DNA of 64,000 nucleotides from Anaerocolumna chitinilytica (GCF_014218355.1 NZ_AP023368.1:3838501-3902500); one strand, 5' to 3'. Shown: positions 1-9,039, numbered from the stretch's first letter. A program made the numbers and translations. The notes: generated by a model from the letters alone, not told the origin.

Positions 1-555
1 ATAGCTCTCCTCGTGATACTATATTCTTCTGCACTTTTCTCCACCTTCCTCTGGAGTGCTATTCGAAAAAAGCAGCTGTCTCATTATAGGAAAAAGCTCA
101 CAGCCCTCAATATACAGGCAAGGAAATCTGCGGATTTAGCCGGATTTGTGAACCCACAAGAGGATAACAGCCGTTTTGATTTTAAGAAACTGGATAAAAG
201 CATTATGGATGCTTTTGATATCATAACCCGTGTTGGTGGTTATGTTATCCTCTTTTCCATCAGTGCACAGATTATCTCAGATATCGGTTCCTCAAACAGT
301 ACATTGAAGATTATAGTATTAGGGTTTATCGAGATTACAACGGGAATTAACAAAATCAGTAACGCAGCCTTTCCCATGGACATAAAAATAGCCCTGATTA
401 CAATGATTACAGCATTCGGCGGTCTATCCGGTCTGGCTCAGACCAAAAGTGTAATCAATGATACAAGGCTATCTATACATACATATATTATACAAAAGCT
501 GCTTCATATGACTGTAGCATTCCTATTAGCAGCCATTTATGTATATATTACTTAA
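1..555 (+). CDS. ylbJ: YlbJ-family sporulation membrane protein, C-terminal part
   Basis: The reading frame is open from the first base, so the start lies upstream of the window. The visible 184 residues contain several hydrophobic segments and end with a conserved-looking stretch (FGGLSGLAQTKSVI) that resembles the C-terminal gate-like domain of B. subtilis YlbJ, an integral membrane protein needed for spore cortex formation. The gene converges on rsmD-coaD, and its stop overlaps the stop of the opposing coiled-coil gene by three bases. In Bacillus, ylbJ also sits beside rsmD (ylbH) and coaD (ylbI), which supports the call. The exact sporulation role here is inferred from the family. Confidence 0.75.
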   Translation: MALLVILYSSALFSTFLWSAIRKKQLSHYRKKLTALNIQARKSADLAGFVNPQEDNSRFDFKKLDKSIMDAFDIITRVGGYVILFSISAQIISDIGSSNSTLKIIVLGFIEITTGINKISNAAFPMDIKIALITMITAFGGLSGLAQTKSVINDTRLSIHTYIIQKLLHMTVAFLLAAIYVYIT

Positions 556-1235
556 TCAATACCATTTAAGAAAGTGTTTTCATCAAAGCCGAATTCTTCG
601 AATTCCTCCTGTGTCACACCTTCTCTGCTCTGTGATGCTCTACCGGCTTCTGACGCTGCGGCACTTTGCTCATAGGGACTTTCATTTCTGGCAGATTCAT
701 TTACCAGTTCTCTTTTGTTACTTGCAATAATTTCAAGATTTCCCTTCAGGGTAGTCAATAGGCTGTCATATTTAGATTTGCTGCTCTGATAAGCATTCTC
801 CAGTATCTGTTCAGCATCCGTCAACATATCGGAGGTATAGGATAGAGCACTCTGGCGTATCTGAACCGCATCTTCATTGGCTTCATTTACAAGACGCTCA
901 GCCTCTTCTTCCGCATTCTTTGCCAAAACCTCTGCGTGGTAGTAGGCTTGCTGCATAATTTCACTTTCTTCTAAAAGGGCATTTGCTCTCTCTCCGGCTT
1001 CGGCCAGAATAGCAGCTGCCTTTTCTTCTGCATCAGCGATAATCGCATCTCTGTTTGCTATAATTTTCTGATACCTTTTTATCTCATCCGGTGTACGAAG
1101 ACGTAATTCATCCAATAAATCATAGAGTTCATCTTTTGGAACGATTACTTTTGTGGATGATAAGGGCTGCATCCTGCAGCTTTCTACAAATTCGTAAATA
1201 TCTTCAATTAATTGTTCTATTCTACTAGCACCCAT
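552..1235 (-). CDS. Coiled-coil protein, DivIVA/V-ATPase subunit H-like, unknown function
   Basis: A 227-residue soluble protein. Residues about 50-175 are a long charged Ala/Glu-rich heptad region that should form a coiled coil, and the C-terminus is acidic. There is no signal peptide or membrane segment. It starts at an ATG preceded by AAGGAG that lies inside the end of coaD; two bases separate this ATG from the coaD stop, so it is translationally coupled to coaD. The N-terminal part (residues 1-45, with LYDLLDELR) is followed by the helical rod, an arrangement seen in DivIVA-like scaffolds and in proteins annotated as ATPase in clostridia. No catalytic motif is visible. A structural or cell-pole role is only a guess. 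Confidence 0.6.
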   Translation of the reverse strand: MGASRIEQLIEDIYEFVESCRMQPLSSTKVIVPKDELYDLLDELRLRTPDEIKRYQKIIANRDAIIADAEEKAAAILAEAGERANALLEESEIMQQAYYHAEVLAKNAEEEAERLVNEANEDAVQIRQSALSYTSDMLTDAEQILENAYQSSKSKYDSLLTTLKGNLEIIASNKRELVNESARNESPYEQSAAASEAGRASQSREGVTQEEFEEFGFDENTFLNGID

Positions 1236-1236
1236 C

Positions 1237-1728
1237 CTAAACTCTCCTTAACTCTTGATATTTATCATAAATCGCCTGGACAATAGGAGCCGGAACAAAT
1301 TTCTCAATATTCCCCCCATAGCTTGCTATTTCCTTTACAGTACTGGAGCTAAGATAAGCATATTCCATGCTGGTTGTAAGGAAAACCGTATCCACAGCCG
1401 CATTCAGTATATGATTCGTTTGTGCCAGCTGCAGTTCATATTCAAAATCTGTCACTGCTCTCAAACCTCTGAATATAACATTTGCCTGCTTTTCTCTGGC
1501 ATAATCCACCAAAAGTCCCTGATACTCTTCTATCTTTACATTACTGATATCTGCTGTTGCAATCTTTAGAAACTCTGCCCGTTCTTTTGTTGTAAATAAA
1601 GGGGCCTTGCTGCTGTTAGTCAGAACACCTATAATTAAGATATCCACCAGCCTGGAAGCACGTTTGATAATATCAATATGCCCAAAGGTTACCGGGTCAA
1701 AACTTCCCGGATATATCCCGATTCTCAT
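1237..1728 (-). CDS. coaD: Phosphopantetheine adenylyltransferase
   Basis: Transfers AMP from ATP to 4'-phosphopantetheine to give dephospho-CoA, the penultimate step of CoA synthesis in the cytoplasm. The 163 residues match the usual family length. The N-terminal nucleotidyltransferase signature GSFDPVTFGHIDII is intact, with the TxGH-type histidine, and the C-terminal ISSSTVKE-like motif appears as SSSTVKEIASYGG. The start codon overlaps the rsmD stop in a TAATG arrangement, so the two genes are coupled. The downstream coiled-coil gene follows at once. rsmD-coaD is a very common bacterial pair, which makes the identification secure. Confidence 0.96.
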   Translation of the reverse strand: MRIGIYPGSFDPVTFGHIDIIKRASRLVDILIIGVLTNSSKAPLFTTKERAEFLKIATADISNVKIEEYQGLLVDYAREKQANVIFRGLRAVTDFEYELQLAQTNHILNAAVDTVFLTTSMEYAYLSSSTVKEIASYGGNIEKFVPAPIVQAIYDKYQELRRV

Positions 1729-2300
1729 TATATTTCCTTTCCAAGCTGCACTGGCTCTATAAAAACATGTTTATTTGTCTTATATACTTTTTCTTTTGTG
1801 ATACGAAAAGGTGTTTCTAAGAGATAATCAAAGCTTGTCTCCTTAGAAGCCTCTACGATGATTAAGGTATCACAGTAGACAATTCCTGAATTCTTCAAAG
1901 CATTTAAAACCTGCTGCTCATAGAGATGGTTATAGGGAGGATCCATAAATATAATATCAAATACCTTCCCTTGAATCTCGAGAGCACGGATGGCTGAAAC
2001 AGCATCCATTAAAAGCCTTTGTCCCTTTTCGTCAAGCCTGGTTGCATTCAAATTATATTTTATGCACTCCATGGCATGTTTATTGTTTTCAACAAAAACA
2101 GCGGAACCCGCGCCTCTGCTTAATGCTTCAATCCCAATGGCTCCGCTCCCGCTGAATAAATCTAAAAAATCGCAGTCAGTCAGCCTGTTATTGACCATAT
2201 TGAACAGAGTCTCTTTAATTCTGTCCGTAGTCGGTCTTGTCTCTAACCCTTCCACTGTTCTTAATGGTATTCTCTTAGCTGTTCCTGCAATTACTCTCAT
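1728..2300 (-). CDS. rsmD: 16S rRNA (guanine-N2)-methyltransferase RsmD
   Basis: A SAM-dependent methyltransferase of 190 residues that modifies G966 (E. coli numbering) of 16S rRNA in the assembled small subunit. The N-terminal MRVIAGTAKRIPL, the SAM-binding motif LDLFSGSGAIGIEALSRGA (residues about 44-62) and the catalytic MDPPYNH motif (about 120-126) are all visible. It is the first gene of a three-gene unit with coaD and the coiled-coil gene. A good promoter lies about 60 bases upstream (TTGACA, 16 bases, TACAAT). Nothing unusual is seen. Confidence 0.95.
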   Translation of the reverse strand: MRVIAGTAKRIPLRTVEGLETRPTTDRIKETLFNMVNNRLTDCDFLDLFSGSGAIGIEALSRGAGSAVFVENNKHAMECIKYNLNATRLDEKGQRLLMDAVSAIRALEIQGKVFDIIFMDPPYNHLYEQQVLNALKNSGIVYCDTLIIVEASKETSFDYLLETPFRITKEKVYKTNKHVFIEPVQLGKEI

Positions 2301-2360
2301 ATAAACTCCTGTTACAAATGCACTTCTGATGCGCTTGATTTCACTAAAATATCTAATAAT

Positions 2361-2388
2361 ATTGTATATTATTCTCTTGGTTTGTCAA
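2361..2388 (-). promoter_or_regulatory. Sigma-A-type promoter of rsmD-coaD
   Basis: On the minus strand a perfect -35 TTGACA is followed by a 16-base spacer and -10 TACAAT, about 60 bases before the rsmD start. The rest of the gap between rsmD and the SASP gene holds the SASP terminator and otherwise AT-rich sequence with no visible gene. Confidence 0.7.
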
Positions 2389-2539
2389 CCCAATTTTACG
2401 GCCTAGTACAAGTTTCCTAGTTTATATATGAATACTATTCTACTCCACAAATGCAAAATATTCAATCAATCTGTTAAAAAACCAAACATTGGCAGTATTT
2501 GAATAAATTAGAATTATAATGAATCACGTAAACTCTGTG

Positions 2540-2592
2540 CAAAAGAAAGAAGGGCTCTAAACCAATGGTCTAGAGCCTTTGGTTTAGAACCC
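2540..2592 (-). terminator. Terminator after the SASP gene
   Basis: A 13-base inverted repeat (GGGCTCTAAACCA at 2552 with TGGTTTAGAACCC at 2580) lies just beyond the SASP stop. It is followed on the minus strand by a T-rich tract (TTCTTTCTTTT). This is a typical Rho-independent terminator separating the SASP gene from rsmD. Confidence 0.8.
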
Positions 2593-2610
2593 AACTTTCA
2601 TCCCTCTATA

Positions 2611-2814
2611 TTACTGCTGGCCGGACATCTTCTTTTCCTGTTCGGCTATCATCTTTTTAACCATCATTCCACCGACGCTGCCGTTTTGGTAAGAAGTTAA
2701 GTCTCCGTTGTATCCCTGTTTTAAAGGTACACCGATTTCACTTGCTACTTCATACTTAAATCTGTTTAAGGCTTCTTTAGCCTGAGGTACTTCTGCTCTG
2801 TTTCTACTTGACAT
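2611..2814 (-). CDS. Alpha/beta-type small acid-soluble spore protein
   Basis: A 67-residue DNA-binding protein that coats and protects forespore DNA and is degraded at germination. The family signature is visible in NRFKYEVASEIGVPL, which holds the GPR protease cleavage region, and in GGxMVKKMI (seen as VGGMMVKKMI). An upstream in-frame ATG exists, but the strong GGAGGAG lies between it and the second ATG, so translation starts at MSSRNRAEV. The gene is monocistronic, has its own terminator and is preceded by a promoter resembling the sigma-G consensus. Its presence shows that the organism forms endospores. Confidence 0.93.
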   Translation of the reverse strand: MSSRNRAEVPQAKEALNRFKYEVASEIGVPLKQGYNGDLTSYQNGSVGGMMVKKMIAEQEKKMSGQQ

Positions 2815-2893
2815 AATAAACTCCTCCATTTACTTATTCTTGCCGTCTTTTGTTTCGGCTTAAATAATTCTTTGTTGTTGTTTGTTACACTAT

Positions 2894-2923
2894 TATTATG
2901 TTCCGTAAATCTTGAAATACTCA
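2894..2923 (-). promoter_or_regulatory. Sigma-G-like forespore promoter of the SASP gene
   Basis: The minus strand reads TGAGTA, a 17-base spacer, then CATAATA. This closely fits the sigma-G consensus (TGAATA and CATACTA). It lies about 80 bases upstream of the SASP start, as expected for a gene expressed in the forespore. The rest of the gap up to the DUF2298 terminator shows no gene. Confidence 0.65.
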
Positions 2924-3032
2924 GGAAATTTATGTTAGTTGTTTCTTTAAGAGTATGTTTTTTATGGATGATAACGCTTTGTTTTCCTTATTAATATTGT
3001 TTTATCAATAAAAATAAGTCTTAAATTAACAT

Positions 3033-3080
3033 AAAATCCAGGCAGAATCATAAGCGAACCTACAATACTGCCTGGATTTT
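3033..3080 (-). terminator. Terminator after the DUF2298 gene
   Basis: A perfect 13-base inverted repeat (AAAATCCAGGCAG / CTGCCTGGATTTT) with a 22-base loop lies 36 bases beyond the stop of the DUF2298 gene. The arm ends in four T on the minus strand. It closes the polysaccharide gene group. Confidence 0.75.
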
Positions 3081-3115
3081 CTTTTATCTAAAAACTATAA
3101 AAAATAAATTTTACT

Positions 3116-5464
3116 TTAGTCAGAAACTTTAATTAAAAATGATTCATAACTCTTATCCGAGGTTTCAGCATAGTCAAGAACTATACTGCCAAGACTTTTT
3201 ATGAAACTTTGGTTCATCTCAGGGAACTTATCCTGCTCCAGCTTTCCTACATAAATATATTGAATATGATACTTTTCAATAATGTCCTGCGCAATACTTC
3301 TGTCTGTTGCTGTATATAGATTCTTGATATCATCAATTCTCTCGTTTAAAACAGCCGTATCGCCACGCCAGAGCCACTCATGAACATACCAGCCAAGAAC
3401 TGTCGGAAGTCCCGTTGCCATGGATATGCGTTCATTATCCGTATAACTGTCACCGTTTGCTTCTAGCACCACAGGAGTACCGGATATATTTTCATTAAGC
3501 CATTTCACTGTCTCATAATCATCCGGCATTGTTTTTTCCATAAAGGCAATAGCATCAAGTCCCTTATAGTTTTTCACTGCAAAAATATTGCCATACCAGG
3601 CTTTTATGGATACTTCGCTGTACCACAAAGTACATAAGAATAAAATCAACGTGATAACAGTAAACTTCTTCTGCCAGGTGAAAACAGGTTTATGAATAAA
3701 TTTTGCAAAAATAAATCCGCTGCTGGTACCAAAGAGAATAAACGCCTGATAAGTTAACTTAAACATCGTATTCGCTCTTTTATAATCTCCGGTATAAATA
3801 TCCTTTACATAAATAATTTCCGGAATCAGTACCAACCCAATAGCACAAAGGCCAATAGTCAGAATAAATAATTCCGAAATTGTAAGGTGATACATAAAAC
3901 CTTTTATGCCGGTATATTTATTCTTATTTACCTCTTCTTGATAGATTATTTCACTATTTTCTGAAATCTGAAGGTTTAATCCTTTATCCCTTCTTCTTTG
4001 AAGCATTATAAGTTCAATCAGTAATCCAAGCACAACCGCAACCGGAAGCCCCCAAAGTATAATGAGCTGGTATAGAGGTGTATGGGTCTGGGCAATGTTA
4101 ATTTCCGTCGATATCTGATCAAAATTCAAGGTAAAAGGAAGTGCCGTAATTTCAGACAGTACCAGCACTACCGCTCCTTGCAGCGCAGTCACTCCATAGG
4201 CTCTTATATGAAACCCATAGAATATTAGATTGAAAAATAATATCACTGCCCCTGCTACTACAAAATATATGGGATAATCCCAAAAGTTCGTAGTATGAAA
4301 TACACCAATAAAAAATCCTACCAGTAAAATATGGGGATCAAAGATTTCCTTCAACAGCTTGGGATACTTTTCTTCCCCATAACCCTCATCCATGAGCTTC
4401 CTGCGCTTTAGCAGCCAGGCGAAAAGAACCGCTGTCACTGTCAATACCAACATAATGTTTAATACATGGGCATGAAGGTCTCCTAATACAAAAGAATAAC
4501 TTGGATATTCATGTATGGTCTTATCATGGGTATCCGGGTTATATCCGATATATCTTGTGGAATTCGGAAACCAATAATCCTTAAAATCTCCGGTTATGCC
4601 AAGAAAAGAACGAATCCCCGGTACTACCCAATAGAATATTACAAAGTGTATATTACCTGCCAAAGATACTCCGGCACCGGATAGAACACCAGCAAATGGA
4701 GCCTTCCATCTGCTTGCCGCCCCTTTATCTTTTAGATATCTTAAGGTCACATTGTATACAATTGCGTATGGCAGTACAAATCCAAAAGCAGCCAGCGTCA
4801 TAAGCATTAGGTTATAACCTTCATTGGCTTTGATAAATGAAAGCTTTGTCAAAAAGGTCGCCAGGAATTGTCCCACATAATAATAATTTATAGTACCTCC
4901 GGCAAACCACATATCCTTTGGCGGCATATAATCCGCTCTCATCATGGCAGCCATAAAGCCGTAATCCATAAACTTCTCAGTCCCATGAGCTTCCGGTTTA
5001 AAACCTCTGATATAAGTCCATACCAGAAAGATAAACAGAAACAAAAGTTCTTCTGTCAATACGGCTTTCAAATTCAACTTCGTAAAGGTAATCTTTTTCT
5101 TCTTCCATACCTTAAGCATCAAAATATTGACACCTAATAAGAGAATAAAAATCACGACACAGGAAATACCGGTAAATTTCAATATTCTAAGAGATGACAG
5201 CAGCCATACTAAATATCCGGTAATAGCAATTCCTATGGTTTTAGCGAATAAATATCCTTTATCATGAAAACTCTCAAACAGTATACCTGTAATCGGTAAA
5301 AATGCAAACCCTAATAACAACAGCACTCCCCACCATCTGAAAAAGGGTGTGAAGTCCTTCCCAAGCAGAAAAAAGCCGCAAAGAAATAAAGCTATTATTA
5401 ATATTATGGTCAAAGTCATTTGAAGGATATTTCCTACCATGTTCTTTTTTGTATCCATCTGCAC
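3116..5464 (-). CDS. DUF2298 (Chlor_Arch_YYY) polytopic membrane protein
   Basis: About 782 residues, with many hydrophobic segments through most of the length and a soluble C-terminal stretch of roughly 150 residues. The family hallmark NYYYVGQ is present at about residue 195, and nearby motifs such as HEYPSYSFVLGDLHAH fit the family. DUF2298 proteins resemble membrane glycosyltransferases of the GT-C fold that use lipid-linked sugars; the substrate is unknown. A longer reading from a TTG overlapping the GT2 stop is possible, but AAGGA five bases before a GTG (GTG CAG ATG) favours the shorter start. It is the last gene after glf and GT2. This suggests assembly of a galactofuranose-containing surface glycan, which is an inference. 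Confidence 0.8.
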   Translation of the reverse strand: MQMDTKKNMVGNILQMTLTIILIIALFLCGFFLLGKDFTPFFRWWGVLLLLGFAFLPITGILFESFHDKGYLFAKTIGIAITGYLVWLLSSLRILKFTGISCVVIFILLLGVNILMLKVWKKKKITFTKLNLKAVLTEELLFLFIFLVWTYIRGFKPEAHGTEKFMDYGFMAAMMRADYMPPKDMWFAGGTINYYYVGQFLATFLTKLSFIKANEGYNLMLMTLAAFGFVLPYAIVYNVTLRYLKDKGAASRWKAPFAGVLSGAGVSLAGNIHFVIFYWVVPGIRSFLGITGDFKDYWFPNSTRYIGYNPDTHDKTIHEYPSYSFVLGDLHAHVLNIMLVLTVTAVLFAWLLKRRKLMDEGYGEEKYPKLLKEIFDPHILLVGFFIGVFHTTNFWDYPIYFVVAGAVILFFNLIFYGFHIRAYGVTALQGAVVLVLSEITALPFTLNFDQISTEINIAQTHTPLYQLIILWGLPVAVVLGLLIELIMLQRRRDKGLNLQISENSEIIYQEEVNKNKYTGIKGFMYHLTISELFILTIGLCAIGLVLIPEIIYVKDIYTGDYKRANTMFKLTYQAFILFGTSSGFIFAKFIHKPVFTWQKKFTVITLILFLCTLWYSEVSIKAWYGNIFAVKNYKGLDAIAFMEKTMPDDYETVKWLNENISGTPVVLEANGDSYTDNERISMATGLPTVLGWYVHEWLWRGDTAVLNERIDDIKNLYTATDRSIAQDIIEKYHIQYIYVGKLEQDKFPEMNQSFIKSLGSIVLDYAETSDKSYESFLIKVSD

Positions 5465-5489
5465 GCCTGTCCTTCCCACAATTTTGCTA

Positions 5490-6197
5490 TTAGCCAATAT
5501 ACCGGTTGATGGCCGAAAAGTCCTTCAGAGCCTGTTTGCCGATACGGAATATCTTCTTCATATTAATTGAATTTACTCCTCCCTGCCGTGGCCGGAAAGT
5601 AATAGGAATATACTTTACTTTTTTATGTTTTTTTGCATAGATAACAGATATTATAACATTGGAAAGGTTATAGTTCTCTGGTATCAATTTAATGTTATCC
5701 TTTAGGACTTTACTCTCCATCAGACGGAAAGGGGTATTGGCATCTCTGACAGACACATGGAACACCAGCTGGAGCACGAATTTTAAGGTCTTCGTTACAA
5801 AGACCCTGGAAAAACCATCCTGTCTGCCTTTCCTGTGACCGATTATCATATCATAATTTTTTCTGTTCTTCCAGAATTCCCAGAATTCTTCCGGGAGTGT
5901 CTGTCCGTCTGAATCTGTTTGAAATATATAATCAGCGCCTTCTTTTATCGCATAATTATATCCATAAAGGATGGTGGCGCCATGACCTCCGTTGGGTTTG
6001 GTAAGAGGTAGAAAAGCTTCTCTTCCTGCTGCTGCATCTTTCATAATCTGAAAAGTCTTATCCTTGCTGCCATCATCAATAATCACCAGACGGCTGCCGT
6101 TACCGACTTTTTCTACCACCTGATACCATTCATCAATTACACTTACGATAGTTTCCTCTTCATTATAAGCAGGAATTACAATATAGAGTTTATCCAC
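5490..6197 (-). CDS. Family 2 glycosyltransferase (dolichyl-phosphate mannose synthase-like)
   Basis: A cytoplasmic-side GT-A glycosyltransferase of about 235 residues that probably transfers a nucleotide-sugar to polyprenyl phosphate. The N-terminal IVIPAYNEEETI, the first acidic motif IIDDGSKDKT and the DXD-like motif QTDSDGQ are intact. There is no C-terminal membrane pair, so it resembles the soluble DPM1 type. A GTG start preceded by GAGGAGG is favoured over an ATG 21 bases upstream, because the Shine-Dalgarno sits between them. The GTG overlaps the glf stop by eight bases, so translation is coupled. A lipid-linked sugar made here could feed the DUF2298 protein downstream; this is an inference from order. 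Confidence 0.85.
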   Translation of the reverse strand: MDKLYIVIPAYNEEETIVSVIDEWYQVVEKVGNGSRLVIIDDGSKDKTFQIMKDAAAGREAFLPLTKPNGGHGATILYGYNYAIKEGADYIFQTDSDGQTLPEEFWEFWKNRKNYDMIIGHRKGRQDGFSRVFVTKTLKFVLQLVFHVSVRDANTPFRLMESKVLKDNIKLIPENYNLSNVIISVIYAKKHKKVKYIPITFRPRQGGVNSINMKKIFRIGKQALKDFSAINRYIG

Positions 6198-7284
6198 GGA
6201 AGCCTCCTCTGAAGGCATTTAATGCACGCCTTACCACTCCATCCATGTTATAATAGCGATACTCTGCAAGTCTTCCAAGAAAGACCGTCTTTTCTTCCTT
6301 TTCCATCTCTGTCTGATAGAGCTTAAACTGCTGCTGGTATTCCTTCGTAGGAAAAGGATAATAAGGCTCTCCCTCTCCGGTAGGAAATTCCTTCAAGATA
6401 GTGGTCTTTGTATGCTCTTGTCCTGTAAGCTTCTTAAATTCTGTAATTCTAGTAAAATCATAATCATTTGGGTAATTTACAACGGGAGCTTCCTGGTATT
6501 CGTCTTTGGAATAGGTCTCAAACTGGAACTCTAAGCTTCTGTAAGCCATCTTTCCGTGTTTATAATCATAGAAATAATCTGTCGGGCCGGTATAGATGAG
6601 TTTATCATATTCCAAATCACCAATTATTTCTTTATAGTCTGTATTTAATAGGATCTTGATATTCTTATTGCGGATCATATTCTCGCACATCTTAGTATAG
6701 CCGTATTTTGGCATACCCTGATATTTGTCACTGAAATATCTGGTATCCCTGTTTGCTCTGATAGGAATTCTGGATATAACAGCCGTATCCAACTCAGCTG
6801 GGTCAACGCCCCATTGCTTTCTCGTATAATTCTCAAATATTTTTTTATAAATATCTTCTCCAACCTTACTTAAGGCCACATCCTTACTGGTACGCACTTC
6901 ATCTACGGCTACGGCTTGTTTCTCTAGGAATTCCTCCACCTCAAAACAGCTCAAATTCAGGTTATACATTTTATTGATAGTCTCAACAGTAATAGGCATG
7001 GGAATCAGATTACCATCTACATAGGTTAAAACTCTGTGCCAAAAATGATACCAGGGAGTAAACTGGCTTAAATATTCATAAACTTCCTTATCATTGGTGT
7101 GAAAGATATGAGGGCCATAATTATGGATTAGGATACCGTCTTCATTATAAGAATCATAAACATTTCCACCGATATGACTTCTTTTCTCAATTACTAAAAC
7201 CTCTTCATCAAGTACTTCTGCTATTCTTTCTGCGGCTGTCAGTCCTGCCAATCCGGCTCCTACTACGACGTATTTGTATTTCAT
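6190..7284 (-). CDS. glf: UDP-galactopyranose mutase
   Basis: An FAD enzyme that interconverts UDP-galactopyranose and UDP-galactofuranose in the cytoplasm, supplying Galf for surface glycans. The 364 residues match the family. The N-terminal FAD motif GAGLAGLTAAERIAE, the IGGN segment after the acidic residue (EKRSHIGGNVYD) and the GPHIFHTN motif are present. ATG is preceded by AAGGAG. glf overlaps the GT2 gene, and the AAA ATPase gene lies 83 bases upstream. No obvious galactofuranosyltransferase of the GlfT type is in the window. The acceptor glycan is therefore unknown. Confidence 0.95.
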   Translation of the reverse strand: MKYKYVVVGAGLAGLTAAERIAEVLDEEVLVIEKRSHIGGNVYDSYNEDGILIHNYGPHIFHTNDKEVYEYLSQFTPWYHFWHRVLTYVDGNLIPMPITVETINKMYNLNLSCFEVEEFLEKQAVAVDEVRTSKDVALSKVGEDIYKKIFENYTRKQWGVDPAELDTAVISRIPIRANRDTRYFSDKYQGMPKYGYTKMCENMIRNKNIKILLNTDYKEIIGDLEYDKLIYTGPTDYFYDYKHGKMAYRSLEFQFETYSKDEYQEAPVVNYPNDYDFTRITEFKKLTGQEHTKTTILKEFPTGEGEPYYPFPTKEYQQQFKLYQTEMEKEEKTVFLGRLAEYRYYNMDGVVRRALNAFRGGFRG

Positions 7285-7367
7285 ACGCTTCTCCTTTATT
7301 CTACTGTTTTTTGATAAGCTTTTCTCTTCGTTTATCCTAATTCTTCATAATAATTCCGGTTTAAACT

Positions 7368-8933
7368 TTAATTCAGCTTATATATATCTTCCCTGCAAAT
7401 CACGGATACCTGCTCCTTCGTCGGTTTATCGCAGGCCGCCAAACGATTTGCCTGGTTAATCAATATCTTTTCATAAATATTTCGTATACCTCTGGCATTA
7501 CCAAATTCTTTTATCTTTATCCTATCCATATCCTCTAAAAAGCTCCTGATACTCGTAAGTGCCTCATCTTCCATGGTAAGTCCGGTCTTTTCTGCCATAC
7601 TTATAAGGATATCCGTTAATTCTTTCACTGTATAATCCGGAAATTCTATAAAACGGTTGAATCTTGATATCAGTCCGGTATTGGACTTTAAGAAGCTCTT
7701 CATTTCCTCGTGATATCCGGCCACTATTACTACCAGATTGTCCCTGTTATCTTCCATCAGTTTAACCAGGGCATCAATTGCTTCCTTACCAAAATCACCG
7801 GGAAGATTATCTCCCGCAAGGGAATAAGCCTCATCGATAAAAAGTACACCTCCTAAGGCTTCTTCTACCACTTCTTTTACCTTAAGTGCCGTCTGGCCCA
7901 CATAACCTGCCACCAGTCCGCTTCTGTCCGTCTCCACAAGATTTCCCTTGGATAAGATTCCAAGCTCTTTATAGATGGCTGCTACAAGTCTTGCTACTGT
8001 TGTCTTGCCAGTGCCGGGATTACCGGTATATACCATGTGGTATGATATATTCATAGCAGGCATACCGTATTCTTCTCTTATTTTCTTAACTTTAATCAAA
8101 TTAATAAGGGAATTAATCTCTTCCTTTACCTGCTCAAGTCCTATTAGACCATCTAACTCCGCCAAAAGTTCCTTCAGCTTATCCTCTTCGGCTATAAAGT
8201 CTGCCTCGCAGGAAATTTCTTGACTATTCTCTTTTGCCGTTCCTATCTCTTTCTTCCTGTCCGCTATATGAGTATCTCCTGAATTAATACGTCCGTCAGT
8301 GAGTTTATCTTCTCGTGTCATTCTCTGTGAGGTCTTTAGAAAAAGAAAAGCCGAACCAAATTCTTCACTGTTAATCTTACGAAAGACTTCTCTTTCGCTC
8401 ATATGATATATACAGGTATTATTGCTGTCATAAAAGACATTGACCTTTTTGTAAAAGGACATAAGATAAGAAGCACTTTCCCTATTCCTGGCCTGACAGA
8501 GGTCCGTAAGACTTAGAAGAATGTTAAACAGAGCATCCAGAAAATCTGCTCCCATACATTCCTTCTTCTCCCGGTCATAAAGATTGCATAGCTGAATAAG
8601 GATAGGCGGTGAATTAATCATTCTGCCCACAGCTTCCTTTACACTACTCTTAAGGTGACTGACATCATCTCCCTCTATACCAAGCATGTCCTTTTTTGTA
8701 ATAGTCAGTATATATTTTATACTTTCTTCCAGTTGAAGTTTGCAGGATAAGCTAAGCGACACACATACAGCCTGAACATACAGGATAAGCATATCCTCTA
8801 TATTTCTATGGAGGACACTTTGGGGGGTCTCCCAATAACCCTCTTCTAAAAGAACAGAGGACAGGCGGTTCAGTTTGTCAAAACTTTCATGTCCGATACG
8901 GTATAAGGTTTCTTTCGAATAGCAGCTTTGCAT
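7368..8933 (-). CDS. AAA ATPase of the CbxX/SpoVK family
   Basis: About 521 residues. The N-terminal ~225 residues are a poorly conserved helical region and residues about 245-521 form an AAA module. Walker A (GNPGTGKTT), Walker B with GGVLFIDEAYSL, and a GLISRFNR arginine-finger-like region are visible, and the arrangement matches stage V sporulation protein K and the RuBisCO-activase-like CbbX group. The reading frame extends 44 codons further upstream to a TTG that overlaps recG and would add a hydrophobic segment. That start has no Shine-Dalgarno, while GGGAGG precedes the ATG chosen here. A chaperone-like remodelling role, possibly in sporulation, is inferred. The N-terminal region is what may give specificity. 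Confidence 0.85.
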   Translation of the reverse strand: MQSCYSKETLYRIGHESFDKLNRLSSVLLEEGYWETPQSVLHRNIEDMLILYVQAVCVSLSLSCKLQLEESIKYILTITKKDMLGIEGDDVSHLKSSVKEAVGRMINSPPILIQLCNLYDREKKECMGADFLDALFNILLSLTDLCQARNRESASYLMSFYKKVNVFYDSNNTCIYHMSEREVFRKINSEEFGSAFLFLKTSQRMTREDKLTDGRINSGDTHIADRKKEIGTAKENSQEISCEADFIAEEDKLKELLAELDGLIGLEQVKEEINSLINLIKVKKIREEYGMPAMNISYHMVYTGNPGTGKTTVARLVAAIYKELGILSKGNLVETDRSGLVAGYVGQTALKVKEVVEEALGGVLFIDEAYSLAGDNLPGDFGKEAIDALVKLMEDNRDNLVVIVAGYHEEMKSFLKSNTGLISRFNRFIEFPDYTVKELTDILISMAEKTGLTMEDEALTSIRSFLEDMDRIKIKEFGNARGIRNIYEKILINQANRLAACDKPTKEQVSVICREDIYKLN

Positions 8934-9039
8934 ATGACCTCCCTCATGCTTTCTGAATCTGTCCAGGTAAATGCTAGAAATATTATACAATATACCAATT
9001 AAAATAAAAAGAGAAAAGTAACAGGCTTTGGTAAAATAA

